A stretch of DNA of 64,000 nucleotides from Thioclava sp. GXIMD2076 (GTDB taxonomy: Bacteria > Pseudomonadota > Alphaproteobacteria > Rhodobacterales > Rhodobacteraceae), in contig NZ_CP149932.1 of the NCBI RefSeq assembly GCF_037949795.1, positions 2,283,001-2,347,000 on the forward strand, in the 5' to 3' direction. The stretch's first letter is position 1; the number at the start of each line of letters is the position of its first letter. Below the pieces are notes generated by a model. That model saw only the letters and a program-made list of their open reading frames with translations. It did no database searches and was not told the origin of the DNA. The position numbers were made by a program, and so were the translations under genes. Of this stretch, positions 35,536 to 45,405 are shown one piece after another.

Positions 35536-36657
35536 GTGACCCGTCTGGACCGATATCTTCTATCGCAATTCATGGCGATATTCGGGTTTTTCGCCCTCGT
35601 TCTGGTATCGATCTACTGGGTCAACCGGGCGGTAAGCCTGTTCGAGCAACTGATCTCGGACGGCCAGACCGCACTCGTGGTGCTGGAATTCACGGCCCTC
35701 ACCCTGCCCTATGTGATCCGGGTCGTGCTGCCGCTGGCGGCCTTTGCCGCGACGGTCTATGCGATCAACCGGCTATCGAGCGAATCCGAGCTGGTGGCGA
35801 TGCAGGCCGCAGGGGCCTCGCCGTGGCGGATCGCGCGCTCGGTCCTGTTCTTCGGAGTGCTCGTCGGGCTGATGATGGCGGTGCTGACCCATTTTCTGGT
35901 GCCGCAATCGCGCGCGCAACTGGCCGTACGACAGGCACAGCTGGCCGAGAATGTTACCGCCAGCCTGCTGACACCGGGACGGTTCCAGCATCCGGTGAAC
36001 GGGGTCTCGATCTACATTCGCAAGATCTCGGATAATGGCGAGCTGGAGGATTTCTACCTCTGGGACAACCGCAAGCCCGAGAACCGGATGAGCTATCTGG
36101 CCAAGAAGGCGGTCATCATGCGCACAGAGACCGGCCCGAAACTCGTGCTGTTCAACGGGATCGCGCAAAGCCTGCGCGCGGAGGGACGCAATCTCTCGGT
36201 CACGCGGTTCTCGAGCTTTACCTATGATCTGGGCAGCCTGATCAAGGGCTCGACGGAGGTGAACCGCAAACTCGAACAGCTGACCACATGGGAACTCGTG
36301 CGCCATCCCGCGCAATCGGCGCAGGAGACAGGCAGTAGCGCCGGCCAGATCGGGCTCGAACTGAAGATGCGTCTGGCCCAGCCGCTGCTGGCGCCGGTGG
36401 CCGCCCTTGTGGGCTTTGCCGCGCTGATGGTGGGAAGTTTCTCGCGCTTCGGGATCTGGCGTCAGATCGTGCTTGCGGTGGTCATTCTGGTGCTGGTGCA
36501 GGTGCTGACCAATGTCGGCGAAAGCCTCGCCAAATCGCAGCCCGACCTTTGGCCCGTGCTCTTCGCGCCAGCGGTCATCGGGGCGATTTTCAGTATCGGG
36601 CTACTGGCTCTTTCAGCGCGGCGCAAGCGCGTGAGACATAAGGCAGGTGCGGTATGA
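35536..36657 (+). CDS. lptF: LPS export ABC transporter permease LptF
   Basis: LptF is one of two inner-membrane subunits of the LptB2FG exporter that pulls LPS from the inner membrane. The 373-residue product has the family pattern: two N-terminal helices beginning RLDRYLLSQFMAIFG, a large periplasmic jellyroll domain (about 125-270), and C-terminal helices. I choose a GTG at 35536 because the conserved sequence begins there. An ATG at 35449 would add 29 basic residues unlike the family. Its stop overlaps the lptG start by 4 bases. Confidence 0.93.
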   Translation: MTRLDRYLLSQFMAIFGFFALVLVSIYWVNRAVSLFEQLISDGQTALVVLEFTALTLPYVIRVVLPLAAFAATVYAINRLSSESELVAMQAAGASPWRIARSVLFFGVLVGLMMAVLTHFLVPQSRAQLAVRQAQLAENVTASLLTPGRFQHPVNGVSIYIRKISDNGELEDFYLWDNRKPENRMSYLAKKAVIMRTETGPKLVLFNGIAQSLRAEGRNLSVTRFSSFTYDLGSLIKGSTEVNRKLEQLTTWELVRHPAQSAQETGSSAGQIGLELKMRLAQPLLAPVAALVGFAALMVGSFSRFGIWRQIVLAVVILVLVQVLTNVGESLAKSQPDLWPVLFAPAVIGAIFSIGLLALSARRKRVRHKAGAV

Positions 36658-37769
36658 TCCTCGCTTGGTATACCGCGCGCAAATTCCTGCGCAGCTTCGC
36701 ACTGGTGCTGGGCAGTTTCTGGGGCATCCTGTTCCTGATCGGTCTGGTCGAGGAAGTGCGCAAGCTTGACGAGGATGCGACCTTCACCCGCGCCGTCGTG
36801 CTGTCGCTTCTGAATATTCCCGAGACGCTCTATACGATCATGCCGCTGGTGATGCTGCTCGGGGCGGTGGTGCTGTTTCTCAATCTCGCGCGCAGCTCGG
36901 AACTGGTGGTGATACGCGCCTCGGGACGCTCGGCTCTGGGCATCCTGATCAGCCCTCTATTGACCGCGCTCGTGCTGGGCGGGCTGCTGATCAGCGTCGG
37001 CAACCCGATGGTTTCGGCCACGCAGAACCGCTATGACGAACTGAGCCAGACCGATGGCACGCGCGATGTGGTCTCGGTCGGGCGCAATGGCGTCTGGATG
37101 CGCCAGAGCGCCGTCTACAAGGACAGCGCAGGCGTCCAGCGCAGCGGTCAGGCGGTCATCTCGGCGGCCCGCGCCAATGGCGATGCGACCTCGCTCTATG
37201 ATGTCAGCTTCCTCGTGCTTGATGGCGACAACCTCGCCGTGCGCCGTATCGTGGCCGACCGTGCGGTTCTGGAAAAAGGCCATTGGCGGCTCTTCAATGC
37301 CAAGGACTGGCCCTTGGGCCGCTCGACCAATCCCGAGCGCGATGCCTCGACCTCCTCGCAGCTGACGGTGGCCACGAGCCTTACCGCAAGCTCGATCCGT
37401 GACAGCTTTGGCGCGCCCTCCTCGATTCCGCTCTGGCAGTTGCCCGCCTTCATCGACACGCTCGATGCCGCAGGGTTCTCGGCCCTCAAGCATCGGGTCT
37501 GGTTCCAGATGGAGCTTGCACAACCGCTTATGATGATGGCAATGGTGCTACTGGCGGCAGGGTTCACCATGCGCCCGACCCGTTTTGGCGGGATCGGCAA
37601 ACGGGTTCTTCTGGCGCTGATCGCTGGGTTGGGGGTCTTCTTCCTGCGCAACGTGGCGCAGGTTCTGGGCGATAGCGGCCAGATCCCGATCCTTCTGGCG
37701 GCATGGGCACCGCCGGGAATTGCGGTGATGTTTTCGATTGCCCTGCTTTTGCATCTGGAGGATGGCTGA
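36654..37769 (+). CDS. lptG: LPS export ABC transporter permease LptG
   Basis: LptG is the partner subunit of LptF. The 371-residue product has N-terminal helices (LGSFWGILFLIGLVEEVRKL), a coupling segment, a periplasmic jellyroll domain with LDGDNLAVRRI, and C-terminal helices (MVLLAAGFTMRPTRFGG). ATGA overlap with lptF ensures balanced synthesis. The ATPase LptB is not encoded in this window. Confidence 0.94.
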   Translation: MILAWYTARKFLRSFALVLGSFWGILFLIGLVEEVRKLDEDATFTRAVVLSLLNIPETLYTIMPLVMLLGAVVLFLNLARSSELVVIRASGRSALGILISPLLTALVLGGLLISVGNPMVSATQNRYDELSQTDGTRDVVSVGRNGVWMRQSAVYKDSAGVQRSGQAVISAARANGDATSLYDVSFLVLDGDNLAVRRIVADRAVLEKGHWRLFNAKDWPLGRSTNPERDASTSSQLTVATSLTASSIRDSFGAPSSIPLWQLPAFIDTLDAAGFSALKHRVWFQMELAQPLMMMAMVLLAAGFTMRPTRFGGIGKRVLLALIAGLGVFFLRNVAQVLGDSGQIPILLAAWAPPGIAVMFSIALLLHLEDG

Positions 37770-37772
37770 GCC

Positions 37773-40034
37773 ATGACCTTGCCCGTGACCCTGCCCGCAA
37801 CCCGTCCTTCGACCCGTTCCGGCACTTTCCACGGCCAACCGGCGGCAAGGTTGATGGCGGCGCTGTGCCTTGGCACGGTGCTCGGCACCGCCGCTCTGGG
37901 CACACCCGTCTTCGCGCAGGACCGCGAGGGCACGCAAAGCGAGATGTCCGATGTGCCCGCCAGCCTGATCGCCGACCGGATCTCGATTGCCGGCAAGACC
38001 ACGCTGGTCGCCGATGGCTCGGTCGAGATCTATTACGAGGGAAACCGCGTCACTGCACGGCGTGTGACCTATGACCGCGATGCCAACACCATCAAGATGG
38101 AAGGCCCGATCCGGCTGACCGAACCCAAGGAAGCCGGTGCGGTCATTCTGGCCGATCAGGCCGAGCTGTCGCGCGATCTCCAGCACGGGATCCTTCTGGG
38201 CGCACGGATGGTTCTGGCACGCGAATTGCAACTCGCCGCCGCCAAGATCGAGCGCGAGGACGAGAACACCACCAGGATGACCAATGTCGTGGCCTCGTCC
38301 TGCCAGATCTGCGTGGTTGGCGAACGCCCACTCTGGGAGATCCGCGCGCGGCAGATCTCGCATGACAAGGCCGCCCGCCAGCTAACTTTCGACGATGCAC
38401 AGTTCCGCGTCGGGGGTGTGCCGCTGCTATGGGTGCCGCATCTGCGTCTGCCCGACCCGACGGTGACCCGCATGTCGGGCTTTCTGGCGCCGAGCTACCG
38501 CAGCACCTCGAGCCTCGGCACGGGCGTCAAGATCCCCTATTTCTTCGCCATCGATCCCACGCAGGATCTCCTGGTCGAACCCTATATCTCGAGCGGCTGG
38601 ACCCGCACCCTTGGCCTACGCTACCGCCGTGTATTCAATGACGGTAATATCGATATCTCGGGCGCCTTCTCCAATGACGGGATCATCAAGGGGGCAAATC
38701 GGGGCTATCTCTTTGCCAATGGCTCCTTCACCCTGCCCGACGAGTTCAAGCTGGGGCTGCAGCTGCAGCTCGTCTCCGATGATGCCTATCTGCTGAATTA
38801 CGATATCGACGATGCGGACCGGCTGTGGTCGGGGCTGAAGCTCGAACGGGTGCGCCCCGACGAGCTGGTCTGGGCCCGTGCCGGTCGCACCCATACGCTG
38901 CGCGATGACGAGAGCAACGAGACCGACCCCATGCTCGCGGGCGATGCCGAATGGACCAAGGTCTTCCATCCTTCCACGATCGGCGGCGAGCTGACCGCGA
39001 GCTGGGATTTCGAGACCTATCGCCGTAGCTCGAACGCCACCACCGATGGCCCCGATTGGGACAATATCTCCGACGGGCGCGACATGACCCGCAGCTCGCT
39101 GACCGCGAACTGGCGGCGCAACTGGCTTCTGGGCTATGGCATTCTCGCCAGCACGCAGGCGCAGCTGGCCGCCGATGCCTTTGCCATCAATAATGACGAC
39201 AGCTTCGACAGCACGATCCTGCGCGCCCAGCCGCAGCTCGCAACCGAGATCCGCTGGCCTTGGACCAAATCCACGGGTCGCGCCGCCCATGTGATCGAAC
39301 CCATCGCGCAGGTCGTCTGGGCGCCCAACAATCTCACCCGCGCGCCAAACGAGGACAGCACGCTGCGCGAGTTCGACGAAGGCAATCTCTTCAGCCTCTC
39401 GCGCTACCCCGGCCTTGATGCGCGCGAGCGTGGCCTGCGCGCCAATCTGGGCGTCAGCTATACGCGCTATGATGCCACCGGCTGGTCGCTGGGCAGCACG
39501 GTGGGCCGCGTCTTCTATGCCGAGGATCTGGACCAGTTCTCCTCCACCAGCGCGCTGTCGGGCAACCGCTCGGACTGGCTGCTGGCCAGCAATTTGCAGA
39601 CATCGAACGGGCTGACGCTCTCGAACCGCGCCCAGTTCGATGACGAGTTCGATGCCACCCGCGAAGAGCTGCGTCTGGCCTTCTCGGGCGAGAAATACGA
39701 TCTGGCGGCAGGCTATCTGTGGATGGACAAGGATATCCTGGCCGGCACGAGCGAGGATATTTCCGAGCTTCAACTTGATAGCGAATGGAAATGGGCACGC
39801 GGCTGGTCGGGCACCTTCGATGCGCGCTACGATCTGGTGGCCGAGCGCGCAGCCAAGGCTAAACTCGGCGTGACATGGGTAAATGATTGCGTGAGCGTCG
39901 ATCTTTCCCTCTCGCGCCGCTTCACGTCCTCGACTAATGTGGACCCCGAAACAAGCGTCGGACTTTCTGTTGCTCTGGCCGGATTTGGCGGTGCCAATGA
40001 CGGAACCTCGGCCAGCAAGGTCTGTGTAAGATAA
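37773..40034 (+). CDS. lptD: LPS-assembly protein LptD
   Basis: LptD is the outer-membrane translocon that inserts LPS into the outer leaflet. The 753-residue product has a signal peptide ending near VFAQ (about residue 49). An N-terminal LptA-like jellyroll (about 60-200) includes VADGSVEIYYEGNRVTARRV. A long beta-barrel follows, starting with FLAPSYRSTSSLG. Two cysteines near the N-terminal domain (SSCQICV) and one at the C-terminus (KVCVR) could form the disulfides that gate LptD. It starts 3 bases after the lptG stop. Confidence 0.94.
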   Translation: MTLPVTLPATRPSTRSGTFHGQPAARLMAALCLGTVLGTAALGTPVFAQDREGTQSEMSDVPASLIADRISIAGKTTLVADGSVEIYYEGNRVTARRVTYDRDANTIKMEGPIRLTEPKEAGAVILADQAELSRDLQHGILLGARMVLARELQLAAAKIEREDENTTRMTNVVASSCQICVVGERPLWEIRARQISHDKAARQLTFDDAQFRVGGVPLLWVPHLRLPDPTVTRMSGFLAPSYRSTSSLGTGVKIPYFFAIDPTQDLLVEPYISSGWTRTLGLRYRRVFNDGNIDISGAFSNDGIIKGANRGYLFANGSFTLPDEFKLGLQLQLVSDDAYLLNYDIDDADRLWSGLKLERVRPDELVWARAGRTHTLRDDESNETDPMLAGDAEWTKVFHPSTIGGELTASWDFETYRRSSNATTDGPDWDNISDGRDMTRSSLTANWRRNWLLGYGILASTQAQLAADAFAINNDDSFDSTILRAQPQLATEIRWPWTKSTGRAAHVIEPIAQVVWAPNNLTRAPNEDSTLREFDEGNLFSLSRYPGLDARERGLRANLGVSYTRYDATGWSLGSTVGRVFYAEDLDQFSSTSALSGNRSDWLLASNLQTSNGLTLSNRAQFDDEFDATREELRLAFSGEKYDLAAGYLWMDKDILAGTSEDISELQLDSEWKWARGWSGTFDARYDLVAERAAKAKLGVTWVNDCVSVDLSLSRRFTSSTNVDPETSVGLSVALAGFGGANDGTSASKVCVR

Positions 40035-40090
40035 GGCAGTTGCCCCTCTGTCGCGGCAGGCGGGCCAATGACGAAAAAGCAGGTATATTC

Positions 40091-41371
40091 ATGACGGCGA
40101 TCACAGGCATGGCGACAAGCAAGAGCTTTAAAGCATTGCGTGGGACGGTGGCGCGACTTGGCTGCGTTTCGGTTCTGGCACTGGCCCTTCTGGCCCCCGC
40201 AGGCACGGTGAGCGCGCAGGGCATGTTTGCCCCCGAGCTGACCGTGAACGGCCTCGGGATCACCAGCTACGAGATCAGCCAGCGAGAGCGGATGCTCGAA
40301 GTGCTTGGCACGACAGAGAAAAACCCGCGCCAGGCCGCAATCGATGCGCTGATCTCCGACCGGCTTCAGGTCTGGGAAGCCAAGCGTATGGGGCTGAGCG
40401 TGACGGATGAGGAAATCCAGCAAGGGATGGAAGAATTCGCCTCGCGCGCCAATCTCGATGCGAAGAAATTCCTCGCAGCCATCGGTCAGGAAGGCGTCGA
40501 TGCGCAGACATTCCGCGATTTCACCAAAGCGGGCCTGTTGTGGCGCAAGGTGGTGCGGGCGCAATTCGGCGGCCGGATCGCGATTTCCGAACTGCAGGTC
40601 CAGCGCGCTCTGAGCCCGACCTCGCAGCGCGGCCAGACTACCCGCGTGCTGATGTCCGAGCTGATCATCCCCACCGAGGGCCATGAACAGGAAGCCATGC
40701 AACTGGCTCAGCAGGCCAGCAGCGCAAGCGCCGCCCAGTTTGCCGATATCGCCAGCCATGTCTCCGCCTCGCGCTCGCGCGAGAACGGGGGGGCGCTCGA
40801 CTGGATGCCGGTCTCGAACCTGCCCGGGCCGCTGCGTGCCCGTATCCTTGCGCTGAAACCGGGCCAGACCACCGGTCCGATCGAGATCCCGAATGCGGTG
40901 GCCGTGTTCCGCCTGCGCGCGATCGACGAGAACGGCCCCGCGCAATCGGGCAGCCAGAAGGTCGATTACGCGCTCTATACGCTGGGCGCCAAAGGCAGCG
41001 AGGAAGCGGCCCGCCGTCTGGCGCAGGTCCGTGCGGCCCATCATACCTGCGATGCGCTCTACCCGCTGGCGCAGGATCTGCCCGCAAGCCGGCTGGTGCG
41101 CGAGAGCGGCAGCCCGTCGAGCTTCCCGCAGGATATCTCGGTCGCGCTGAGCACGCTTGATCCGGGCGAGACCGAGCTTCTGTCGCAGGGCGGCAATACG
41201 GCGCTACTGATGCTGTGCTCGCGCGAGGTGGCACGCCAGGGCGAGGATGGCCAGATCGAGACGCCTACGGCGAAATCCGCACAATCGGGTCTCGAGAACC
41301 GTCAGATCCAGATCCAGGCGGACGGGCTATTGGCCGATCTGCGGGATGCGGCGGTGATCACCCGTCCCTGA
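40091..41371 (+). CDS. surA: SurA-like periplasmic peptidyl-prolyl isomerase
   Basis: The protein is a chaperone for outer-membrane barrels such as LptD. The 426-residue product has a signal peptide ending near VSAQ. A SurA N-terminal domain begins FAPELTVNGLGITSYEISQRERML. A PpiC-type rotamase domain lies about residues 190-280 (LMSELIIPTEGHE, GGALDWMPVSNLPG). Only one rotamase domain is clear, against two in E. coli SurA. I prefer the ATG at 40091 over 40040. Location between lptD and pdxA matches the usual lptD-surA-pdxA-rsmA order. Confidence 0.9.
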   Translation: MTAITGMATSKSFKALRGTVARLGCVSVLALALLAPAGTVSAQGMFAPELTVNGLGITSYEISQRERMLEVLGTTEKNPRQAAIDALISDRLQVWEAKRMGLSVTDEEIQQGMEEFASRANLDAKKFLAAIGQEGVDAQTFRDFTKAGLLWRKVVRAQFGGRIAISELQVQRALSPTSQRGQTTRVLMSELIIPTEGHEQEAMQLAQQASSASAAQFADIASHVSASRSRENGGALDWMPVSNLPGPLRARILALKPGQTTGPIEIPNAVAVFRLRAIDENGPAQSGSQKVDYALYTLGAKGSEEAARRLAQVRAAHHTCDALYPLAQDLPASRLVRESGSPSSFPQDISVALSTLDPGETELLSQGGNTALLMLCSREVARQGEDGQIETPTAKSAQSGLENRQIQIQADGLLADLRDAAVITRP

Positions 41372-41450
41372 GCGGCGGCTTCGGGCTTGATTGCGGAAGG
41401 AACAGACCTAGCTGTTCCTTTCAACCAATTGTAAACAAGGGATAAGTCCC

Positions 41451-42422
41451 ATGGCTCAACCACCTGTCATCCTTACCTGCGGAGAGCCTTCGGGTATCGG
41501 TCCGGAACTGGCCGTGAAGGCATGGGAAGCCCTGGGCGCGCGGCTTCCCTTCGTGTGGCTGGGCGATCCGGCCCATCTGCCGCGTGGCAGCAAGATCCGC
41601 GAGATCGGCCATCCGTCCGAGGCCGTCAGCCATGCCGGAAGCGCCATGCCGGTGCTGGTGCATGAATTCCCCAAGGCCGCCATTCCCGGAGAGCCCGATC
41701 TCGACAATGCCCGCGCCGTGGTCGATGTGATCGCGCGCGGCGTCGATCTGGTGATGCGCGGCGAGGGCTCGTCGCTCTGCACGGCCCCGATCAACAAGAA
41801 GGTGCTCAAGGACGGCGCCAGCTTCGCCTTTCCCGGCCATACTGAATATCTCGCCCATCTGGCAGGCGGCGCCGATGTGGTGATGATGCTGGCCTGTGAC
41901 GAGCTGCGCGTTGTGCCCGCCACGATCCATATCGCTTTGAGCGAGGTTCCAACCGCTTTCAATGCGGAAGTTCTGCGCAAAGCGGTGCGGATCACCCATA
42001 ACGGGCTGAGCCAGGATTTCGGGCTGGAGAATCCGCAGATCGCGATTGCAGGCCTCAATCCCCATGCAGGCGAAGGCGGTGCGATGGGCTCCGAGGAGCA
42101 GGACTGGATGATCCGCGAGATCGCCAATCTGCGCGCGGAGGGCTATGCAGTCAGCGGTCCGCTTCCCGCCGATACCATGTTCCACAAGGCCGCCCGCGCA
42201 CAATATGACGCCGCCATCTGCGCCTATCACGATCAGGCGCTGATCCCGATCAAGACGCTGGCCTTCGACTCGGGGGTAAATGTCACGCTGGGCCTGCCCT
42301 TCGTGCGCACCTCGCCCGATCATGGCACTGCCTTCAACATTGCGGGCACCGGTCAAGCCAGCCCCGCAAGCCTGATTGCCGCGCTCGAGATGGCCGATAC
42401 GATGGGTCGTGCCCGCCGCTAA
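41451..42422 (+). CDS. pdxA: 4-hydroxythreonine-4-phosphate dehydrogenase
   Basis: PdxA oxidises 4-phosphohydroxy-L-threonine in the DXP-dependent pyridoxal phosphate route. The 323-residue product has [15 protein letters not shown] at the N-terminus and the metal-binding His motifs [17 protein letters not shown] and [11 protein letters not shown]. The route draws on DXP, the substrate of Dxr encoded at the window start. The gene lies between surA and rsmA. Confidence 0.96.
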   Translation: MAQPPVILTCGEPSGIGPELAVKAWEALGARLPFVWLGDPAHLPRGSKIREIGHPSEAVSHAGSAMPVLVHEFPKAAIPGEPDLDNARAVVDVIARGVDLVMRGEGSSLCTAPINKKVLKDGASFAFPGHTEYLAHLAGGADVVMMLACDELRVVPATIHIALSEVPTAFNAEVLRKAVRITHNGLSQDFGLENPQIAIAGLNPHAGEGGAMGSEEQDWMIREIANLRAEGYAVSGPLPADTMFHKAARAQYDAAICAYHDQALIPIKTLAFDSGVNVTLGLPFVRTSPDHGTAFNIAGTGQASPASLIAALEMADTMGRARR

Positions 42423-42471
42423 GGCCCTTGCCTAAGGCGCGAGGCTCCCCTATCCCCATGCAGGTCCGGAA

Positions 42472-42492
42472 GCCCGTGCTTTCGGGCCTTTT
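42472..42492 (+). terminator. Weak hairpin with T-run between pdxA and rsmA
   Basis: GCCCG (42472-42476) pairs with CGGGC (42483-42487), followed by CTTTT. A 5-bp stem is short, so it may only attenuate transcription into rsmA. Confidence 0.4.
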
Positions 42493-42517
42493 GCATGAGA
42501 ACAGACAGGATAGAGCC

Positions 42518-43360
42518 ATGGCAGCGATCGATGGGCTTCCGCCTCTGCGGGACGTAATCCGCGACCACGAGCTGGTTGCGAAGAAACAGCTTGGCCAGAA
42601 CTTCCTGCTGGATCTGAACCTGACCGCCAAGATCGCCCGTGCCGCCGGTGCGCTGGAGGGCCATGACGTGCTGGAGGTCGGCCCCGGTCCGGGAGGGCTG
42701 ACCCGTGGCCTTTTGGCCGAGGGCGCACGCAAGGTGCTGGCGATCGAGAAGGATCCGCGCTGTATGCCGGTGCTGGCCGAGATCGCAGCGCACTATCCCG
42801 GACGGCTCGAGGTGATCAATGGCGATGCGCTGGAGGTGGATGTCAGCACCCATCTGCGCACGCCCTACAAGATCGCCGCCAACCTGCCCTATAATGTGGG
42901 CACCGAGCTTCTGGTGCGCTGGCTTACCCCCAAGGAATGGCCTCCGCAATGGGATAGCCTGACCCTGATGTTCCAGCGCGAGGTGGCCGAACGGATCGTC
43001 GCGCAGCCGGGGGATAACCATTACGGACGGCTGGCAATTCTGGCGCAGTGGCGCACGACAGCACGTATCGTGATGTCGCTGCCGCCCGAGGCCTTCACGC
43101 CTGCGCCCAAGGTGCATTCGGCAGTCGTCCATCTCAAGGCCCTGCCCGAGCCACGCTATCCGGCCGATGCCAAGACCCTCTCGCGCGTCGTGGCGGCTGG
43201 CTTCAACCAGCGGCGCAAGATGCTGCGTGCCTCGCTCAAATCGGTCGCTCCCGATATCGAGGCCAAGCTGGATGCCGCCGGTATTCCGCCGACCCAGCGC
43301 GCCGAGCGGGTCACCATCGAGGAATGGTGCCGCCTGTCCCGCATTATCGATGCCCGCTGA
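42518..43360 (+). CDS. rsmA: 16S rRNA adenine dimethyltransferase (KsgA)
   Basis: RsmA dimethylates two adjacent adenines in helix 45 of 16S rRNA during small-subunit maturation. The 280-residue product has [11 protein letters not shown], the SAM loop [16 protein letters not shown], and the catalytic [11 protein letters not shown]. The ATG at 42518 follows AGGATAGAG; a longer frame from 42428 would run through the hairpin. A strong terminator follows. Confidence 0.96.
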   Translation: MAAIDGLPPLRDVIRDHELVAKKQLGQNFLLDLNLTAKIARAAGALEGHDVLEVGPGPGGLTRGLLAEGARKVLAIEKDPRCMPVLAEIAAHYPGRLEVINGDALEVDVSTHLRTPYKIAANLPYNVGTELLVRWLTPKEWPPQWDSLTLMFQREVAERIVAQPGDNHYGRLAILAQWRTTARIVMSLPPEAFTPAPKVHSAVVHLKALPEPRYPADAKTLSRVVAAGFNQRRKMLRASLKSVAPDIEAKLDAAGIPPTQRAERVTIEEWCRLSRIIDAR

Positions 43361-43366
43361 ACACTA

Positions 43367-43399
43367 AAAAGCCGCCCGTGGTCACCACGGGCGGCTTTT
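43367..43399. terminator. Bidirectional terminator after rsmA
   Basis: AAAAGCCGCCCGTGGT (43367-43382) pairs with ACCACGGGCGGCTTTT (43384-43399). The A and T tracts on the two sides make it work for rsmA on the plus strand and the DUF4167 gene on the minus strand. Confidence 0.9.
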
Positions 43400-43416
43400 C
43401 AATAGGAAACGGAAGA

Positions 43417-44229
43417 TCAGCTCGCTGCTTTGGATGTATCTTCGGCAGGTTTCGCGCCGTCCGCTACATCCCCCTCAGCCGCTTTGGGCTTCCGACGATT
43501 GCGCGTGGTCTTGGGCTTCTCGCCCTCGGCCGTATCGGCTTTCTTCGCACGCGGCTTGCGCGGGCGTTTGGGCTTTTCCTCGGCCGCAGGGGCCTCTGCA
43601 GGAGCGTCCTCGGGTTGCGAGGATTTCGGCGCCTCCAGCGGAAGATCGGCGGCATCGGAGACGACCGTCTCGACCGAACGCGGCGCGCGGCGGTTCCCGC
43701 GTGGCTCCGAACGGCTCTCGGGGGTCTCTACCAGATTGGAATCATCGGCCTCGACGGCATCGCTCTCGCCTGCACTCTCGTGCTTGCGCCAGCTCCGGGA
43801 TTCGCTCTGGGTGTCTGTCTCTGCATCCGACGTTTCGGGCTGCCGTTGATCGGCATTGCCGTTCGAGTGCATATTGGGCTGACCGTTCGATTGGCCATTC
43901 CCGTCCTGCCCGTCATTGCCGTTGCTCTGGCTTCCATTGCTCTGGTTGCCATTGCCCTGATTGTTGTTCTGGCGTTGCGCCATCTCGCGCTGTGCTTCAT
44001 GCAGAAGACGCGTGTAATGCTCGGCATGCTGCAGGAAGTTCTGCTCTGCAACGCGGTCGTTGGAGAGCTGTGCATCCCGTGCAAGTCCAAGATATTTCTC
44101 GATGATCTGCTGCGGCGTTCCGCGAACCTTGCCCTCCGGCCCCGAGCTTTCGAAAACCCGGTTGATGATGTTACCGATGGAACGCTGCCGGTTCGATTTG
44201 GAACGCGAACGTGATTTGGATGATCTCAT
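43417..44229 (-). CDS. DUF4167 domain-containing protein
   Basis: The 270-residue product has the DUF4167 domain at its N-terminus (residues 1-80), rich in Ser and Arg then SIGNIINRVFESSGPEGKVRG and EHYTRLLHEAQ. The role is unknown; the family is confined largely to alphaproteobacteria. From about residue 88 the chain is low-complexity: an Asn/Gly/Gln/Ser tract (NNQGNGNQSNGSQ), then acidic and Pro/Lys-rich segments (KPKRPRKPRAKK). Such a composition suggests an intrinsically disordered, possibly nucleic-acid-binding tail, which is inference. Confidence 0.88.
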   Translation of the reverse strand: MRSSKSRSRSKSNRQRSIGNIINRVFESSGPEGKVRGTPQQIIEKYLGLARDAQLSNDRVAEQNFLQHAEHYTRLLHEAQREMAQRQNNNQGNGNQSNGSQSNGNDGQDGNGQSNGQPNMHSNGNADQRQPETSDAETDTQSESRSWRKHESAGESDAVEADDSNLVETPESRSEPRGNRRAPRSVETVVSDAADLPLEAPKSSQPEDAPAEAPAAEEKPKRPRKPRAKKADTAEGEKPKTTRNRRKPKAAEGDVADGAKPAEDTSKAAS

Positions 44230-44553
44230 CTGCTTTCGTTCGATTTATCCGCCTATATATTCTAGCGGTTTTGACAAGGTCTGGGTCGGATCAGAAAGTG
44301 ATCAGACCGCGCCGAGCGGGACAGTCTGGTTGTGCGAAGCGTCTAGCGCCCTCCAACCAAGCCCGCAGTGTGAAGCTGAGCCATGCCGGGAAACTCGGTT
44401 TCTCCGTGCACATCCCCTGATAAGCATGTCACGGCGGTTCCTGCAAGCTGGATTTGCCTCTCTCTCCGCTTTTTTCGCTCATTGTCGCCGAAATGGCGTG
44501 ACATTTTCGTAAAGCGAAGCCCGCTCCGCCCGCAATGATGTGCGCGCGCCGCC
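44230..44553. other. Intergenic region between prmC and the DUF4167 gene
   Basis: These 324 bases hold no recognisable gene. Near 44252-44275, minus strand, a TTGTCA and an AT-rich block (TATATA) resemble a promoter for the DUF4167 gene, but spacing is not ideal. A pyrimidine tract lies near 44456-44476. At 44549-44561 CCGCC-TCA-GGCGG forms a short stem over the prmC stop. Confidence 0.5.
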
Positions 44554-45405
44554 TCAGGCGGGGCGTCGTGCCGCGACCACGCGGTCTCTTCCATCAAGAT
44601 CGGGCCAAATACGGCACTCTTCAAGCCCCTGATGCTCCAAGAAGTCACAGACTGCCTTGCCCTGAGTCGGACCGATTTCGAAAAGCACGCGCCCCGCAGG
44701 GGCCAGATGCCGCGCCAACCCTTCGGCAATCCGCTGGTAAGGCGAGAGACCGTCCCCTCCGGGGGTCAGCGCCAGATGGGGCTCCCAGTCGCGCACATCG
44801 CGTGACAGCCCCGCCATCTCGTCTTCAGCGATATAGGGCGGGTTCGAGACGATCAGATCGAACTGTCCGCTCACCGAGGAAAACCAGTCCGAGAGACAGA
44901 ATTCCGCACGTTGCTGGAGCCCGAGATCTACGGCATTGGTCTGCGCGACGGCCAGAGCCGCGCTGGACACATCCACCCCCAGCCCCTGCGCGGATTGCAT
45001 TTCGGCAAGCAGGGTCAACAGGATACAGCCCGTTCCGGTGCCCAGATCCAGCACTCTCTCAAACGGCGCCGCGAGCGCATGTTCGATCAGAACCTCCGTT
45101 TCGGGGCGCGGATCGAGCGTATCGGATGTCACACGGAATGGCCGCCCCCAGAACAGCCGCTCGCCGGTGATCTGCGCCACCGGCCGGAACTGGCTGCGCG
45201 CCGCGATATAGGTCCGGAAACGCGCCTGTGCCGCCTCGTCCACCGGGTCATGCAACGCCAGCGTCAACCGGTCCGGCGCGATCTTCAGCGCATGGGCCAG
45301 AAGCCTGCGCGCATCACCCGCGGCACTCTCCACCCCCGCCTCGCGCAAAAGCACCACGCCCTCGCGCAACAAGACCCCGCCCTGCAGTATGACTGGCATC
45401 CTCAC
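44554..45405 (-). CDS. prmC: Peptide chain release factor N5-glutamine methyltransferase
   Basis: PrmC methylates the Gln of the GGQ motif in release factors RF1 and RF2. The 283-residue product has the SAM loop [15 protein letters not shown] and the catalytic [10 protein letters not shown]. Its start overlaps the stop of prfA, its own substrate, by 4 bases, the classic prfA-prmC pair. Confidence 0.96.
   Translation of the reverse strand: MRMPVILQGGVLLREGVVLLREAGVESAAGDARRLLAHALKIAPDRLTLALHDPVDEAAQARFRTYIAARSQFRPVAQITGERLFWGRPFRVTSDTLDPRPETEVLIEHALAAPFERVLDLGTGTGCILLTLLAEMQSAQGLGVDVSSAALAVAQTNAVDLGLQQRAEFCLSDWFSSVSGQFDLIVSNPPYIAEDEMAGLSRDVRDWEPHLALTPGGDGLSPYQRIAEGLARHLAPAGRVLFEIGPTQGKAVCDFLEHQGLEECRIWPDLDGRDRVVAARRPA

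Noticed and set aside
44343..44729. 128-codon minus-strand frame around the prmC end
   Set aside because: It overlaps prmC in another frame and has no independent support.
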